From contig JAWQEG010000075.1 of NCBI GenBank assembly GCA_033782935.1, positions 1-64,000 of the forward strand: a DNA stretch of 64,000 nt, read 5' to 3'. The position numbers and the translations under genes are program-made. The stretch comes from Petrolisthes cinctipes (lineage: Eukaryota; Arthropoda; Malacostraca; Decapoda; Porcellanidae). Shown in pieces: positions 1 through 9,357 of the stretch; position 1 is the stretch's first letter; every line of letters begins with the position of its first letter. Under the pieces are notes generated by a model. That model saw nothing but the letters and a program-made list of their open reading frames with translations. It was not told the origin of the DNA and made no database searches.

Positions 1-91
1 CTTTGACCATAATACTAGTGTTTAAAATGTCACACTTAGTTGTCCTATAAATGTTGTGTTACAAGAAGGAAAATGTTGTGTTTTGACAGTA

Positions 92-345
92 CTATAAAGG
101 ATCGATTCCACAGTTATATTTGTTTGTTAGCTTCCTAACAAACCACACTTGTAAGGAATTATTATTTACCAAAAGCTGAGTATCCGCATTCACAATATCT
201 ATCAAACAGTTAGATAATTATGATCACAGCATAGTTTACTCATCAAATTCATTAAATAATTCAGCAAAAAGTAATTTACACGGCTAAAATTCTTTCGTTC
301 GCATGCTTACAAACCACTACGAACCACTGTGGAATCGACCCTATG
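92..345. mobile_element. TIR element (MITE) E0, Tc1/mariner-like
   Basis: The ends are inverted copies of each other: a block around ATCGATTCCACAGT at 100-114 is repeated in reverse complement at about 325-338, and both ends are bounded by TA (90-91 and 346-347). The interior is AT-rich with no coding sequence, so it would be non-autonomous. The right-hand TA also serves as the left TA of the next element. The superfamily is inferred only from the TA boundary and the C-initial termini. Bases 1-89 hold nothing I recognise. Confidence 0.55.
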
Positions 346-347
346 TA

Positions 348-1473
348 CAGTCGTGGTCAAAAATAATCATCCACATAATATTATACGTAACTTTATAACA
401 ATTTGCTGTCTAATGTTTTCATGTTCACATGTAATGTTATTGTTTTAAGTAGTGTATAGCTGCTTGTATTAAATTAAACGATGGTACTTAACCTGTGTGT
501 GTATGTGTGTGTGTCTGTCTGTGTGTGTGTGTGTTATTGTTTTAAGTAGTGTATAGCTGCTTGTATTAAATTAAACGATGGTACTTAACGTGTGTGTTTA
601 TGTGTGTGTGTCTGTCTGTGTGTGTGTGTGTGTTATTGTTTTAAGTAGTGTAAAGCTGCTTGTATTAAATTAAACGATGGTACTTAACCTGTGTGTGTAT
701 GTGTGTGTGTCTGTCTGTGTGTGTGTGTGTGTTATTGTTTTAAGTAGTGTATAGCTGCTTGTATTAAATTAAACGATGGTACTTAACGTGTGTGTGTATG
801 TGTGTGTGTCTGTCTGTGTGTGTGTGTGTTATTGTTTTAAGTAGTGTATAGCTGCTTGTATTAAATTAAACGATGGTACTTAACGTGTGTGTGTATGTGT
901 GTGTGTCTGTCTGTGTGTGTGTGTGTGTTATTGTTTTAAGTAGTGTATAGCTGCTTGTATTAAATTAAACGATGGTACTTAACGTGTGTGTGTATGTGTG
1001 TGTGTCTGTCTGTGTGTGTGTGTGTTATTGTTTTAAGTAGTGTATAGCTGCTTGTATTAAATTAAACGATGGTACTTAACGTGTGTGTGTATGTGTGTGT
1101 GTGTCTGTCTGTGTGTGTGTGTGTTATTGTTTTAAGTAGTGTATAGCTGCTTGTATTAAATTAATCGATGGTACTTAACCTGTGTGTGTATGTGTGTGTG
1201 TCTGTCTGTGTGTGTGTGTGTGTTATTGTTTTAAGTAGTGTATAGCTGCTTGTATTAAATTAAACGATGGTACTTAACGTGTGTGTGTATGTGTGTGTGT
1301 CTGTCTGTGTGTGTGTGTGTGTTATTGTTTTAAGTAGTGTATAGCTACTTGTATTAAATTAAACGATGGTACTTAACCTATTTATTGGAAAGTTTATCAA
1401 CTAAGGAACAGAGGGAAGCTGTCAAAATCTGACGTGAGTTACTCTTATATGGATGATTTATTGACCACCACTG
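348..1473. mobile_element. TIR element E1 with minisatellite core
   Basis: The left end reads TA then CAGTCGTGGTCAAAAATAAT. The right end is the reverse complement with a few mismatches (GGATGATTTATTGACCACCA at 1451-1470), then CTG and TA at 1474-1475. About 30 bp of TIR can be matched. CAGT-initial termini next to TA are typical of Tc1/mariner transposons. No transposase frame exists; almost the whole interior is a 97-99 bp tandem array. It abuts E0, sharing the TA at 346-347. Confidence 0.65.
436..1378. repeat. Minisatellite, 97-99 bp unit, about 10 copies
   Basis: Units begin with GTTATTGTTTTAAGTAGTG at 436, 533, 632, 731, 828, 927, 1024, 1123, 1222 and 1321. Each has a conserved 58-bp half and a GT-rich half containing a TCTGTCTG interruption. 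The 2-bp steps in period come from the GT run. Copies are nearly identical, with scattered single changes, implying recent expansion or homogenisation inside E1. Confidence 0.97.
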
Positions 1474-1577
1474 TATGTTTCAATGTAACCGAATGTGTAT
1501 CTTTTATTGCTTATTGATCCTTACTGATGTTGTATATGCTGCTGTTTTAATTATGTGTTTGTGTGTGTGTGTGTGTA

Positions 1578-2247
1578 CAGCCACAATCAAATAACCAACG
1601 ACACTTTCCTTCCATCATGTACATTTAATCAGTATCACATCAAAATATAATCATACAACAACACCTTATGTCAACTCAACCCTCTCAATTATTATTTTTA
1701 TTATGAGGTGCTGCAAAATCATACACGTGTTGTTCTTTATTACCAAGATTATTATTATTATTATTATGAGGTGCTGCAAAATCATACACGTGTTGTTCTT
1801 TATTACCAAGATTATTATTATTATTATTATGAGGTGCTGCAAAATCATACACGTGTTGTTCTTTATTACCAAGATTATTATTATTATTATTATGAGGTGC
1901 TGCAAAATCATACACGTGTTGTTCTTTATTACCAAGATTATTATTATTATTATTATGAGGTGCTGCAAAATCATACACGTGTTGTTCTTTATTACCAAGA
2001 TTATTATTATTATTATTATTATTATTATGTGCTGCAAAATCATACACGTGTTGTTCTTTATTACCAAGATTATTATTAGTATTATTATGAGGTGCTGCAA
2101 AATCATACACGTGTTGTTCTTTATTACAAAGATTATTATTATTATTATTATTATGAGGTGCTGCAAAATCATAGACGTGTTGTTCTTTATTACAAAGATA
2201 TTTACTACGATGGAAGGAATGTGTCGGTGGATATTTGATTGTGTCTG
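1578..2247. mobile_element. TIR element E2 with minisatellite core
   Basis: Left TIR starts CAGCCACAATCAAATAACC after TA (1576-1577). The matching right TIR ends ATTTGATTGTGTCTG before TA (2248-2249), and the match reaches about 43 bp, taking in the TTCCTTCCATC block. The interior is a 63-bp tandem array. No transposase is encoded. The 100 bp between E1 and E2 (1476-1575) hold only AT-rich sequence and a GT run. Confidence 0.7.
1687..2199. repeat. Minisatellite, about 63 bp unit, 8 copies
   Basis: Each unit contains GAGGTGCTGCAAAATCATAC, then a conserved CACGTGTTGTTCTTTATTAC block and a run of ATT triplets of variable length. Units recur at about 1705, 1768, 1831, 1894, 1957, 2028, 2089 and 2155. 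Because the unit is a multiple of three, long repetitive open frames appear on both strands; these are repeat artefacts, not genes. Confidence 0.97.
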
Positions 2248-2280
2248 TACACCCGAGCTCGTAAATTCGCGACCACGTAC

Positions 2281-2480
2281 TTAGATGTTTATGTCATTTG
2301 AGCTGGTAACATTTATTTGGGACCATCTACTTAGATGTTTATGCCATTTGAGCTGGTAACATTTATTTGGGACCACGTGCTTAGATGTTTATGCCATTTG
2401 AGCTGGTAACACTTATTTGGGACCACGTGTTTAGATGTTTATGCCATTTGAGCTGGTAACACTTATTTGGGGAGGAATCA
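2281..2480. repeat. 50-bp tandem repeat, 4 copies
   Basis: TTAGATGTTTATGYCATTTG recurs at 2281, 2331, 2381 and 2431, each followed by GAGCTGGTAAC and TTATTTGG. The unit is the subterminal part of the E3 TIR, so the array grew by tandem duplication of the element's own end. Confidence 0.95.
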
Positions 2481-2490
2481 GAGTAGGTGG

Positions 2491-2653
2491 AACATAGTAG
2501 AGAGACATAATACAATCTTTCACCTATAATGACACCTTCCCTACACAGTGTTACCAGCTCAGATGACATAAACATAGTAGAGAGACATAATACAATCTTT
2601 CACCTATAATGACACCTTCCCCACACAGTGTTACCAGCTCAGATGACATAAAC
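2491..2653. repeat. 80-bp direct duplication
   Basis: AACATAGTAGAGAGACATAA starts both copies (2491 and 2571). The second copy differs from the first by about one base. It lies on the right side of E3 and includes the inverted GTTACCAGCTC block. Confidence 0.95.
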
Positions 2654-2904
2654 ATTTTGAGGACGTGGTCGAGAATTTACGAGCTCAAGTGTACATTGGA
2701 ATACCTTGATTCACCTAAAGTATGCCAGGAAATAATGCCAGTAGAGTAAAAAATAATTGTGGCCTGATATTGCTGGGAATAATTTGTTGGAATTATTTGC
2801 TTTGATTGTAACCTGTGATTTAATAAAAACAAAAAGTTTGAATTTTTTTCTGCAGATCAGTGTTTTATTATCAGTCCTCCTTTGTTTATTAAGAACCCTG
2901 TGAT

Positions 2905-3142
2905 CGTGTAGGAAAATTGGTGGCGTCTGATTTCTCCTGTCTATGCCACGAAACAAACAACCTCTTTCCATATAGGTGTGCGTGTGTGTGTGTAAATTGG
3001 AGGCTTCTGATTCCTCCTGTCTATGCCACGAAACAAACAAGCTCTTTCCATATAGGTGTGTGTGTGTGTGTTTATGTGTGTGTATGAAAATTGAAGGCTT
3101 CTGATTCCTCCTGACCATGCCACGAAACAAGCTCCTTCCATT
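2905..3142. repeat. 80-95 bp tandem repeat, 3 copies
   Basis: Three copies of a unit holding CTGATTYCTCCTG, ATGCCACGAAACAA and TTTCCATATAGGTGTG plus a GT run start at about 2910, 2990 and 3086. Bases 2696-2904 before it show no gene. An open frame across this block on the minus strand is read through the repeat and is not supported. Confidence 0.9.
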
Positions 3143-3271
3143 ATGTGGTGTTTCCTGGCAATGTTTGGAGGACTTTTTTATCTCCAATTTTCTGACTACA
3201 ACACAGGGTTCCTTAAAGTAAGAAATAAAAAGTACTGAAAGCGTCGGTGACGAAAGTGAATTTAGCTGAAC

Positions 3272-3492
3272 ATGGCTGGGAGAAATACTAGTCAAAAAGG
3301 AACATCACATGATACAACAGAGAGAGGTGAAGAAGGGAGGGATAATAGAGGGAAAGGAAAGAATATGAACTTCAAATTAAAAGGGTTACACGAATGGAAT
3401 AAAATATTGAGGAGAATTCGAAGAGATGGAAGGAAATGGTAGAAGAGATGAAGGAAGTAAAGGTGTTATTATGGAATAAGATGGACAAGTGA
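3272..3492 (+). pseudogene. Possible LINE ORF1 N-terminal remnant
   Basis: An ATG at 3272 opens a Gly/Lys-rich frame starting MAGRNTSQKG that runs to a stop near 3440. A second frame continues with a charged, helix-like stretch (KRWKEMVEEMKEVKVLLWNK) to 3490. A basic start followed by a coiled-coil-like segment suits the ORF1 protein of a Jockey/CR1-group LINE. I cannot match it to a known family, and the join needs a frameshift. It may instead be chance AG-rich sequence. Confidence 0.25.
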
Positions 3493-3499
3493 GTGGTTG

Positions 3500-3675
3500 G
3501 TTAGTAGTTAGTGTGTGTGTGATGCAGTGAGTGGTTGGTTAGTAGTTAGTGTGTGTGTGTGTGTGTGTGTGTGGTTAGTATTTAAATCGTGTGTGTGTGT
3601 GTGTGTGATGCAGTGGTTGGTTGGTTGGTTAGGTATTTAAAGTAAGTGTGTGTGTGTGTGTGTGAGTGTGTGTAC
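3500..3675. repeat. GT-rich tandem repeat
   Basis: Alternating GTGGTTGGTTAGTAGTTAGT and (GT)n blocks are repeated about four times, some with GATGCAGTG. This is simple-sequence DNA without coding signal. Confidence 0.9.
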
Positions 3676-3699
3676 CAAGTAGAGATGGTTAGTTTTAAG

Positions 3700-3832
3700 C
3701 TGGATGAAGTTAGATTAGGTTATTATAGGTTAGGTTAGACCAAGATTTAATTATGCTAAGCTAAGATAGGATAGAACAGGTAATAAATGAGATGAGGTTA
3801 GGTTATGATAGCTTAGGTTAGGATAGGATAGG
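3700..3832. repeat. Degenerate TTAGG-like tract
   Basis: GGTTAGGTTAG, GAGGTTAGGTTA and CTTAGGTTAGGATAGG recur among diverged TTAGG-like pentamers. TTAGG is the usual arthropod telomere repeat; here it is degenerate and internal, so an old interstitial tract or chance simple sequence is more likely than a real telomere. Confidence 0.5.
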
Positions 3833-3946
3833 GTAGAGGGTCGAACAAATGAACATTCAAATAATGGATTAATGGAACAGAACAAAGAGTCGAAGTAATA
3901 GTGGATGAAAATGAAGCACTTCGAGTAAGATTGTATAGCAGCGAGG

Positions 3947-4140
3947 ATTGATTGATTGATTGATATTAGGTGCCACAACAGCGAGGTCATATTGCGCCAG
4001 AAAAAGGTGATTGAGAGGTGTGACAGCAAGCAGGAAGGATATATAATGAAAAGAGGGACAGTTGAAGAAAGGAAAGGGAGTGGCTGGGGCCGAAAGGGCG
4101 TCCAAACCCTTAAATTATTGCCCACATCAGTGAGGAAAGA
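3947..4140 (-). mobile_element. Short interspersed repeat (copy 1) with (ATCA)n tail
   Basis: Read on the minus strand, this 190-bp block runs from GATGTGGGCAAT through CGGCCCCAG, CTGCTTGCTG and ATATGACCTCGCTGTT to a tail of repeated ATCA at 3947-3964. A clearly homologous copy (most positions the same) lies in the opposite orientation at 28948-29148. Its last 45 bp resemble the 3-prime end of the I-type LINE at 38585-38652. It is probably a SINE or truncated LINE 3-prime end. Confidence 0.7.
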
Positions 4141-4235
4141 GGTAAGGAGCAAGGAAAGAACTTGGTAAAACTGAAACACGAGCAGGAAGGTTGGGTGAGG
4201 GTTCATGAAGAGAAAATTGTTAACTTTAAAGAGGT

Positions 4236-4729
4236 TGTTGTGTGTGGAACTAAGGTTGTCTCTTAGTATCCTGTGCAAGAACTGTAAGATGTTTGGGGTG
4301 CATCTCTTAGCAGTAATTAGTCCGTTAGTTGCTATGGTAGGATGAGTGATAACATTCCTTCAGCGGAGAGCTGTATTTCCTGATTTTAACAATATGTTCA
4401 TGTGAGTAGTCACATATATTATTCACAACAAAAATAAATATTCTGGGAATCTATGTTAACATACAAACATAACAATGAATATATATACATGTTGCATATC
4501 ACTGGAAAGAGCTTTATATTCTATAATTTATGGTAAGAATGAATTATGACTGCCTAGCTCAGGCGCAGCGGAGCAGGCATATAAATGCAAATAATTTGTG
4601 ATAGGCCTAAGGCAGGTAGAGTGAGGGTCAGGTCAGGGGTCACATTCTTTATTTGACCTGACAGAGAATGGACTTCTACCTGGTACATATGAGGGGTTAC
4701 TAATATAAACATGTGGTATGTACACTACA
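4236..4729 (-). repeat. Gypsy-1 3-prime LTR, 494 bp
   Basis: It starts TGTAGTGTACATACCAC on the minus strand and ends ACACACAACA, with TG...CA termini. It matches the LTR at 9100-9327 except for about 265 bp (4402-4672) missing from that copy. The extra block holds AT-rich sequence and could be an insertion here or a deletion there. Confidence 0.85.
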
Positions 4730-4739
4730 GTACTCTCCC

Positions 4740-5165
4740 TCTAGTGACGAGGAAGGAGGAACGATATGGATTTCTTGTGTGTTGTTGTAGCTTGTTCCGT
4801 GGTAGTGTATGTTGATGGCTTGATTGCAGGTGGCGAGGCAGGTTCGTGAGACATTAGGTAGGCAGGTTTCACTCTGTCGATTGACACGGTGTTCGGCTTA
4901 CCATGGTAGTTGATGGTGATGGTCTTCCTTTGGCATCTGATGATGATAAAAGGACCAGAGTAGGGTTGTTACAGCGGCTTCTTGACTGAGTCAACCCGGA
5001 CAAAGACATGGGTACAGGTCTGGAGGTCCTGGCTGATGAAGGTCTTGGATGGTTGCTGACGAGGTGGTGAGGGCTGCAAGGAACTCGTGTGGGAGGTGAA
5101 GGTGGCAGCGAAGTCCTGGACGTCAATGTTGTTGCGAAGCGTGGTGGAGGCGAGGAGTTCACCAT
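4740..5165 (-). pseudogene. Gypsy-1 integrase C-terminal GPY/F-like module
   Basis: In a frame shifted from the upstream integrase ORF, the minus strand encodes a block with THVFVRVD, then PYSGPF and DTVSIDR-like residues (NTVSIDRVKPAYL). This is the GPY/F module found at the C-terminus of many Gypsy integrases. A stop interrupts it near KKPL. It lies just inside the 3-prime LTR. Confidence 0.7.
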
Positions 5166-5169
5166 GCAG

Positions 5170-6177
5170 TCATAGGGTGAAGCCGTAGAGTAGTTCTGCA
5201 GAGGAACAGCCGAGGTCGACCTTCAGGACAGTACGGATACCTAGTAGAACAAGAGGGAGAGAAGAGAGCCATTCACCACTGTGTTGTACCGTTGCTGATA
5301 GCGAAGTTTTGAGTTGTCCGTGGAACCTCTCCACTAGACCATTTGATTGTGGGTGGTAGCAGGTGGTGCAGAGTCTCTTGATGCCAAGGAGGGTCATCAA
5401 CTTGTTCCAGAGGGAGGACTCGAACTGGCTGCCCCTGTCAGATATGATGGTGAGTGGGACACCATAGCGGGAGATCCAGGTGGAGATGAAGGCTTTGGCA
5501 ACAGTGGTGGTGTTGATGACGGTGAGAGGTGACACTTCTGGCCATCTGGTGAAGCGGTCCACACAGGTGAGGAGGTATCTGCAATTTTCAGAGGGAGGAA
5601 GGGGACCTACCAGGTCGATGTGTATGTGGTCAAACTTAGCAGAGGGCGGTAGGAAGGTTGCTGGAGGCGACTTGGTGTGTTTGTTGATTTTGCTGGCTTG
5701 GCAGTGTTGGCAGGAGCGGGTCCACTCTCTTACATCCTTGTTGATTCCAGTCCACACAAATCTTGAGGTTAGGAGCTGTTGAGAAGCACGAATACCTGAG
5801 TGGGAGAGACTGTGGAGTTGGGAGAAGAGAAGGAATCTGTGATTCTTAGGAACATAAGGGCAGATAGAACCAGTGGAAGAGTCTGCGAAGAGAGAAACAT
5901 TAGTGCCGGGGTAGTCAACCTTTTTCATTTGCAGGGCGGGGTTCGCTGGGAGTTGCGTCAACTCTGGGTTATCAGTTTGATTGGCGGTGATAGCGGTGTA
6001 GTTGATGAGGGTTGCTGAGTTGCGCGAACGTGAGAGGGTGTCTGCAGGCACGTTTTCACCTCTGATATACCGAATGTCAGTGGTTAATTGTAAAATGTAA
6101 GAAGTGTGGCGTACTTGTCTTGGTGTGTAGGAGTTCTTGTTGTTGAATGTGGAGGCGAGAGGTTTGTGATCAGTCAA
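5170..6177 (-). pseudogene. Gypsy-1 RNase H end and integrase
   Basis: The 335-residue frame opens within the RNase H domain (TDHKPLASTF) and passes through a tether region. The integrase zinc module follows (H-x3-H around HSLSHSGIR, CQHC near residue 161). The catalytic core has all three acidic residues: FDHIHIDLVGPLP, IISDRGSQFES and SNGLVERFHG. Integrase inserts element cDNA into the genome. The domain is continuous here even though neighbouring domains are broken. The frame ends near LLYGFTL, where a shift separates it from the GPY/F module. Confidence 0.9.
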
Positions 6178-7140
6178 AACATGAAAAAACCTACCTTCAA
6201 GGAAGTAACGGAAGTGTTTGATGGCTTTATAGATGGCGAGAAGTTCTCTGTCGAAAGCACTGTATCTTGATTCCGCTTGAGAGATAGTTTCTTGGAGAAG
6301 AAGGCGAGCGGCTTCCAGTCATCATCGTGGTGTTGCTGTAGGATGGCACCCATACCTGTGTCAGATGCGTCAGTGCAGATGGCTGTGATGGCATCTGGAG
6401 TAGGGAAGCAGTGGGAGGTGGCTTCTCCAATGGCGTTGGTAGCGTTGGTGTAGGCTTGATCGGTAGTGTCTGTCCATGTTAGTGTTATTGACTGACCTCT
6501 CTTGCAGGCTGAAGGAGTGCTGCACAGTGTGGGATGAACCTGTTATAGTAGTTGAGCATTCCCAGGAAGCGTTTCAGTTCGCATTGAGTCTTGGGTCTTG
6601 GGAACTGCTGGATGGCTTCCTGTCTTGAAGGTGTGGGAGAGATACCAGAGGAGGAAACAGTGTGTCCAAGGAATTGGGTAGAGTTGACACTGAAGGAGGA
6701 CTTGGCAGTGTTAAGTTGTACCGGTATACCGTAAGTTTGGAATCTCTCAAATACCTGTGTAAGATGTTGCTGGTGAGTTTTTTCGTCGGGGCTGACGATG
6801 AGGACGTTAACATAGGCGAAGCAGAAGGGCAGTCCGCGTAGTACTTTGTCGATAAATCTCTGGAAGGTCTGTGCAGAGTTCTTGAGACCAAAGGGCATCC
6901 TGACATATATAAATAAACCAAAATGGGTGATGATGGCTGTTTTAGGAATATCATCAGGGTTCACAGGGAATTGGTGGAAGGCTTTGACGAGGTCGAGATT
7001 AGAAAAGATGGTTATGCCAGAAAGTTGGGAAGATAAATCTTGGATGTTAGGGATAGGGTATCTGTCTATAATAGTCTTACTGTTAAGTGCTCTGTAGTTG
7101 CCGGAGGGTCTGATGTCACCGTTCTTCTTGTTAACAATGT
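6178..7140 (-). pseudogene. Gypsy-1 reverse transcriptase and RNase H
   Basis: The best frame (6485-6964) shows HFGLFIYVRMPFGLKNSAQTF, FLGHTVSSSGI and FLGMLNYYNRFIPH, all characteristic Ty3/Gypsy RT blocks. The expected catalytic YxDD is YVNV at 6803-6814, losing both aspartates, so this RT cannot polymerise. Upstream RT blocks, including GNYRALNSKT and DRYPIPNIQDL, occur at about 6970-7140, and RNase H sequence fills 6100-6480 in other frames. At least two frameshifts are needed. Confidence 0.85.
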
Positions 7141-7710
7141 GGAGTGGAGAAGCCCAGTTGCTTGAACTTGTTTGGATGATACCTCAGTCGAGGAAGGACT
7201 CGAATTCAGCCTTGGCAAGTTTATACCGTTCATGGGCGAGACTTCTGGCCTTGACATAGGTGGGGGCTTCAGTGGTCTCCATGTAGTGAAGGGCGTGGTG
7301 CTTGGCTGGCGTGACTGCAGAGTATGGCTATGTAAGAGAGGGGTAAGACTTGAGTAAGGATGCATACCTGTTGTTAGCTGAAGACAGCTGTGTGCTTGAA
7401 CTTTTGGCGATCGAAGTGTTGGCGGATATTCTGGTGAGTGGATCGTACAACTTGCGGGTCTTGAGGTTGATGGAGAGATTGTAGTGTGTGAGGAAGTCAG
7501 CACCAAGTATGGGTTGGGAGACATCAGAGACGTAGAAGGCCCACTCAAACGCTCGTCGTAGATGGAGTTCAACCTTGAGGGTAAGCTTGGTGTCGACTGG
7601 TATGGTGGAAACGTTGGCTGCAAAGAGTGAAATGATGGGTGGTAGTCTCCTTTGGCTGGCTGTAGCAGAGAGAACACTAATCTCAGCGCCTGTGTCTACT
7701 AAGAAAAACT
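7141..7710 (-). pseudogene. Gypsy-1 aspartic protease and linker
   Basis: On the minus strand at 7682-7696 the codons read DTGAE inside FLVDTGAEISVL, the active-site signature of retroviral-type aspartic proteases. The downstream ILGADFL, near 7520, is the usual second motif before RT. The catalytic aspartate and DTG are kept. Stops and frame changes between protease and RT show decay. The protease would process the Gag-Pol polyprotein. Confidence 0.8.
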
Positions 7711-7763
7711 TATGGTTGAGTGGATCTCAGATGTGGAAGAGTGTGGACTTCCGTTTGCAGGCA

Positions 7764-8592
7764 CTATGGACCACTAGTGACTGCTGGTGTCGTTTTCCGA
7801 ATTAAATGAACAGGGTTCCTGGCAATGGTGTACATTTTGACCAAAACGATTATGATTGAAGCACATACTGTTACTGTTGGAGTTGGTGGAGTTGTTGGAG
7901 TTGTTGCGGGAGTCTCTGCTGCAGAACCTGTGGCGTCGTGGAGTTGGAGAGCGGGCACGAGACTGTTGTTGTACTTGAATTGTCAACTCACTTACTTGTA
8001 GTTCCAGGCTGGAGATGAAGTCCTTGAGTTGGGTGATTTCGTTTGATGAGGTGATGTGGCAGATGGTTGTGTCATTTAGGATGGTGTCCATGAACTCATC
8101 TGCAAGCAGGGCGAGGTCTTCAAGGGGTAACTTGCCTTTAACTGTGATGAGGTTGTGTTGGATGGTCTGCAGGAGGCGCTAATAGAAGAGGTGGGTGAGG
8201 ATGGTGGTGTCGAAGGACTGCTGGTGGGTACTGATGAGTTTCTTCATCCGTAGGAGGAGGTCGGTATAGGTTTCTCATTTCCTAGCTCTTCCTTGGAGAG
8301 AAGTTCCTGGATTCGAGTAGAGAGAGAAGCTTCAAGACGTGTGGTGATGGTCTTCGTAGGGAGTGTCACTGGTGCAGGCGGCTGTGACAGAATCAAAGAG
8401 TTGGGCGAGGACTTCAGAAGGCGGAAGGGTGGTGGCGGCACTGAACTTCTTAAGACTGGAGGTGATGCGGATTGCTCTGAAGTTGACTTCAAGAATGGTG
8501 AACCATAGGGTAGGGTTGTGAGAAGAGAAGGTGGGAGTATGAAAGTTAGAGATGGTGGGAGTGGTGTCAGAGATGTCTTGAGGTTCAAACAT
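7764..8592 (-). pseudogene. Gypsy-1 gag
   Basis: The N-terminal part (from ATG at 8592) has NPTLWFTILEVNFRAIRITS and a later DTPYEDHHH, resembling the capsid of mag-like Gypsy elements. A second frame (7774-8091) has a Gln-rich helix (about residues 20-50) and a zinc-knuckle-like block CFNHNRFGQNVHHCQEPC at about 7807-7866, with C/H/C spacing seen in this group. Frameshifts near 8100-8330 separate the halves. Gag would form the particle and bind RNA. Confidence 0.75.
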
Positions 8593-8711
8593 GGTGAATG
8601 TGGAAAAAGGCAGCGACAGGTGGGGTTAGAAGAGATAGGCTGCAACGGGTGAAGTTGGGAGGGAAAGGCGGCTGCGGGTAAGGTAGGTAGGTTAGAAATG
8701 TAGGGAACGGA

Positions 8712-8960
8712 CTGCGTCGGGTAAGGTGAGTAGTGGAGGAAGAAATAGGCAGCTTCAGGTAAGGTGAGTAATGGAGGAAGAAGTAGGTAAGGTGAGTAGT
8801 GGAGGAAGAAGTAGGTATGCTAAGTTAGCAGTGAGAGAGAGAGACGGCGGCGGCAGGTAGGCTGGAGGCGGCGGCAGGCAGGCTGGAGGCGGTGGTGGCA
8901 GGCTTGAGGCAGTGGCAGGCAGGCTGGGTAGAATTGCTGAGGGGAAGGAGGAATGTTGTG
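8712..8960. repeat. GA-rich tandem repeats in Gypsy-1 leader
   Basis: GTAAGGTGAGTARTGGAGG is repeated three times, then GGCAGGCAGGCTGGAGGCGG variants are repeated several times. It lies between the 5-prime LTR and gag, where a leader is expected. The proline-rich frame on the minus strand is a by-product of this composition. No other feature is seen from 8593 to 9099 apart from the likely primer-binding site. Confidence 0.75.
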
Positions 8961-9099
8961 GCGGCAGGCAGAGATGCAGTGAAAGTGAGAAGTAGCACAG
9001 GAGAGGAGACAACTGAAGCGAGTTGTCCAAAAAATAACTAGCGAGCCAGTGGTTGCGGGCTGCTAGTCAGGAGATGTGTCACTCAGGAGGTCACCAAAA

Positions 9100-9327
9100 T
9101 GTTGCGTGTGCAAATAAGGTTGTCTCTTAATATCCTGTGCAAGAACTGTGAGATGTTTGGGGTGCATTTCTTAGCAGTAATTAGTCCGTTTATTTGCTAT
9201 GGTAGGATGAGTGATAACATTCCATCAGTGGAGAGCTGTATTTCCTAATTTTAACAATATATTCATGCGAGTATTACCTGGTACATTTGAGGAGTTACTA
9301 ATACAAACATGTGGTATGTACACTACA
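9100..9327 (-). repeat. Gypsy-1 5-prime LTR, 228 bp
   Basis: TGTAGTGTACATACCAC...CGCAACA on the minus strand. It aligns with the 4236-4729 LTR over both outer parts but lacks its central 265 bp. The shared parts differ at about one base in ten to fifteen, indicating an old insertion. Confidence 0.85.
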
Positions 9328-9357
9328 AAGTAATGAAACAGCACGAGAAAGGATACA

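Larger units (their letters stand above)
2250..2691. mobile_element. TIR element E3 with tandem subterminal repeats
   Basis: The left end (C, then ACCCGAGCTCGTAAATTC) is the reverse complement of the right end (GAGAATTTACGAGCTCAAGTG). The inverted similarity continues through TGTTTATGTCAT and GAGCTGGTAAC for about 65 bp. TA flanks lie at 2248-2249, shared with E2, and at 2692-2693. Inside, the left subterminal block is repeated four times at 50-bp spacing and the right side carries an 80-bp duplication. There is no coding sequence. Confidence 0.7.
4236..9327 (-). mobile_element. Gypsy-1: decayed Ty3/Gypsy LTR retrotransposon
   Basis: Reading on the minus strand the order is 5-prime LTR (9327-9100), GA-rich leader, gag, protease, RT, RNase H, integrase, 3-prime LTR (4729-4236). 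That is the standard Ty3/Gypsy order. After the 5-prime LTR comes TTTTGGTGACC, a likely primer-binding site (about 9088-9099). Frameshifts and stops split gag and pol and the RT active site is mutated, so it cannot be autonomous. I could not identify a matching target duplication. It sits between the short repeats to its left and a plus-strand LINE remnant to its right. Confidence 0.9.

Noticed and set aside
436..1378. CRISPR-like regular repeat array
   Set aside because: There are no unique spacers: the whole 98-bp unit is repeated, and the setting is a eukaryotic transposon core.
1666..2284. Long repetitive open frames on both strands (Ile-rich, Tyr-rich, Asn-rich)
   Set aside because: They are read through a 63-bp minisatellite whose unit is a multiple of three; every frame is periodic and none has a domain.
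2711..3295. 194-codon minus-strand frame as a host gene
   Set aside because: Much of it is translated from a three-copy tandem repeat with GT runs; no recognisable domain or splice structure.
3700..3832. True chromosome-end telomere
   Set aside because: Pentamers are degenerate, the tract is only about 130 bp, and transposons continue on both sides.
3751..4278. 175-codon minus-strand frame
   Set aside because: It overlaps the TTAGG-like tract and the short interspersed repeat, and the homologous copy at 28948-29148 does not keep the frame.
7066..7677. 203-codon minus-strand Ser/Pro-rich frame
   Set aside because: It is an off-frame reading of the Gypsy-1 protease to RT region, where the real protease and RT motifs lie in other frames.
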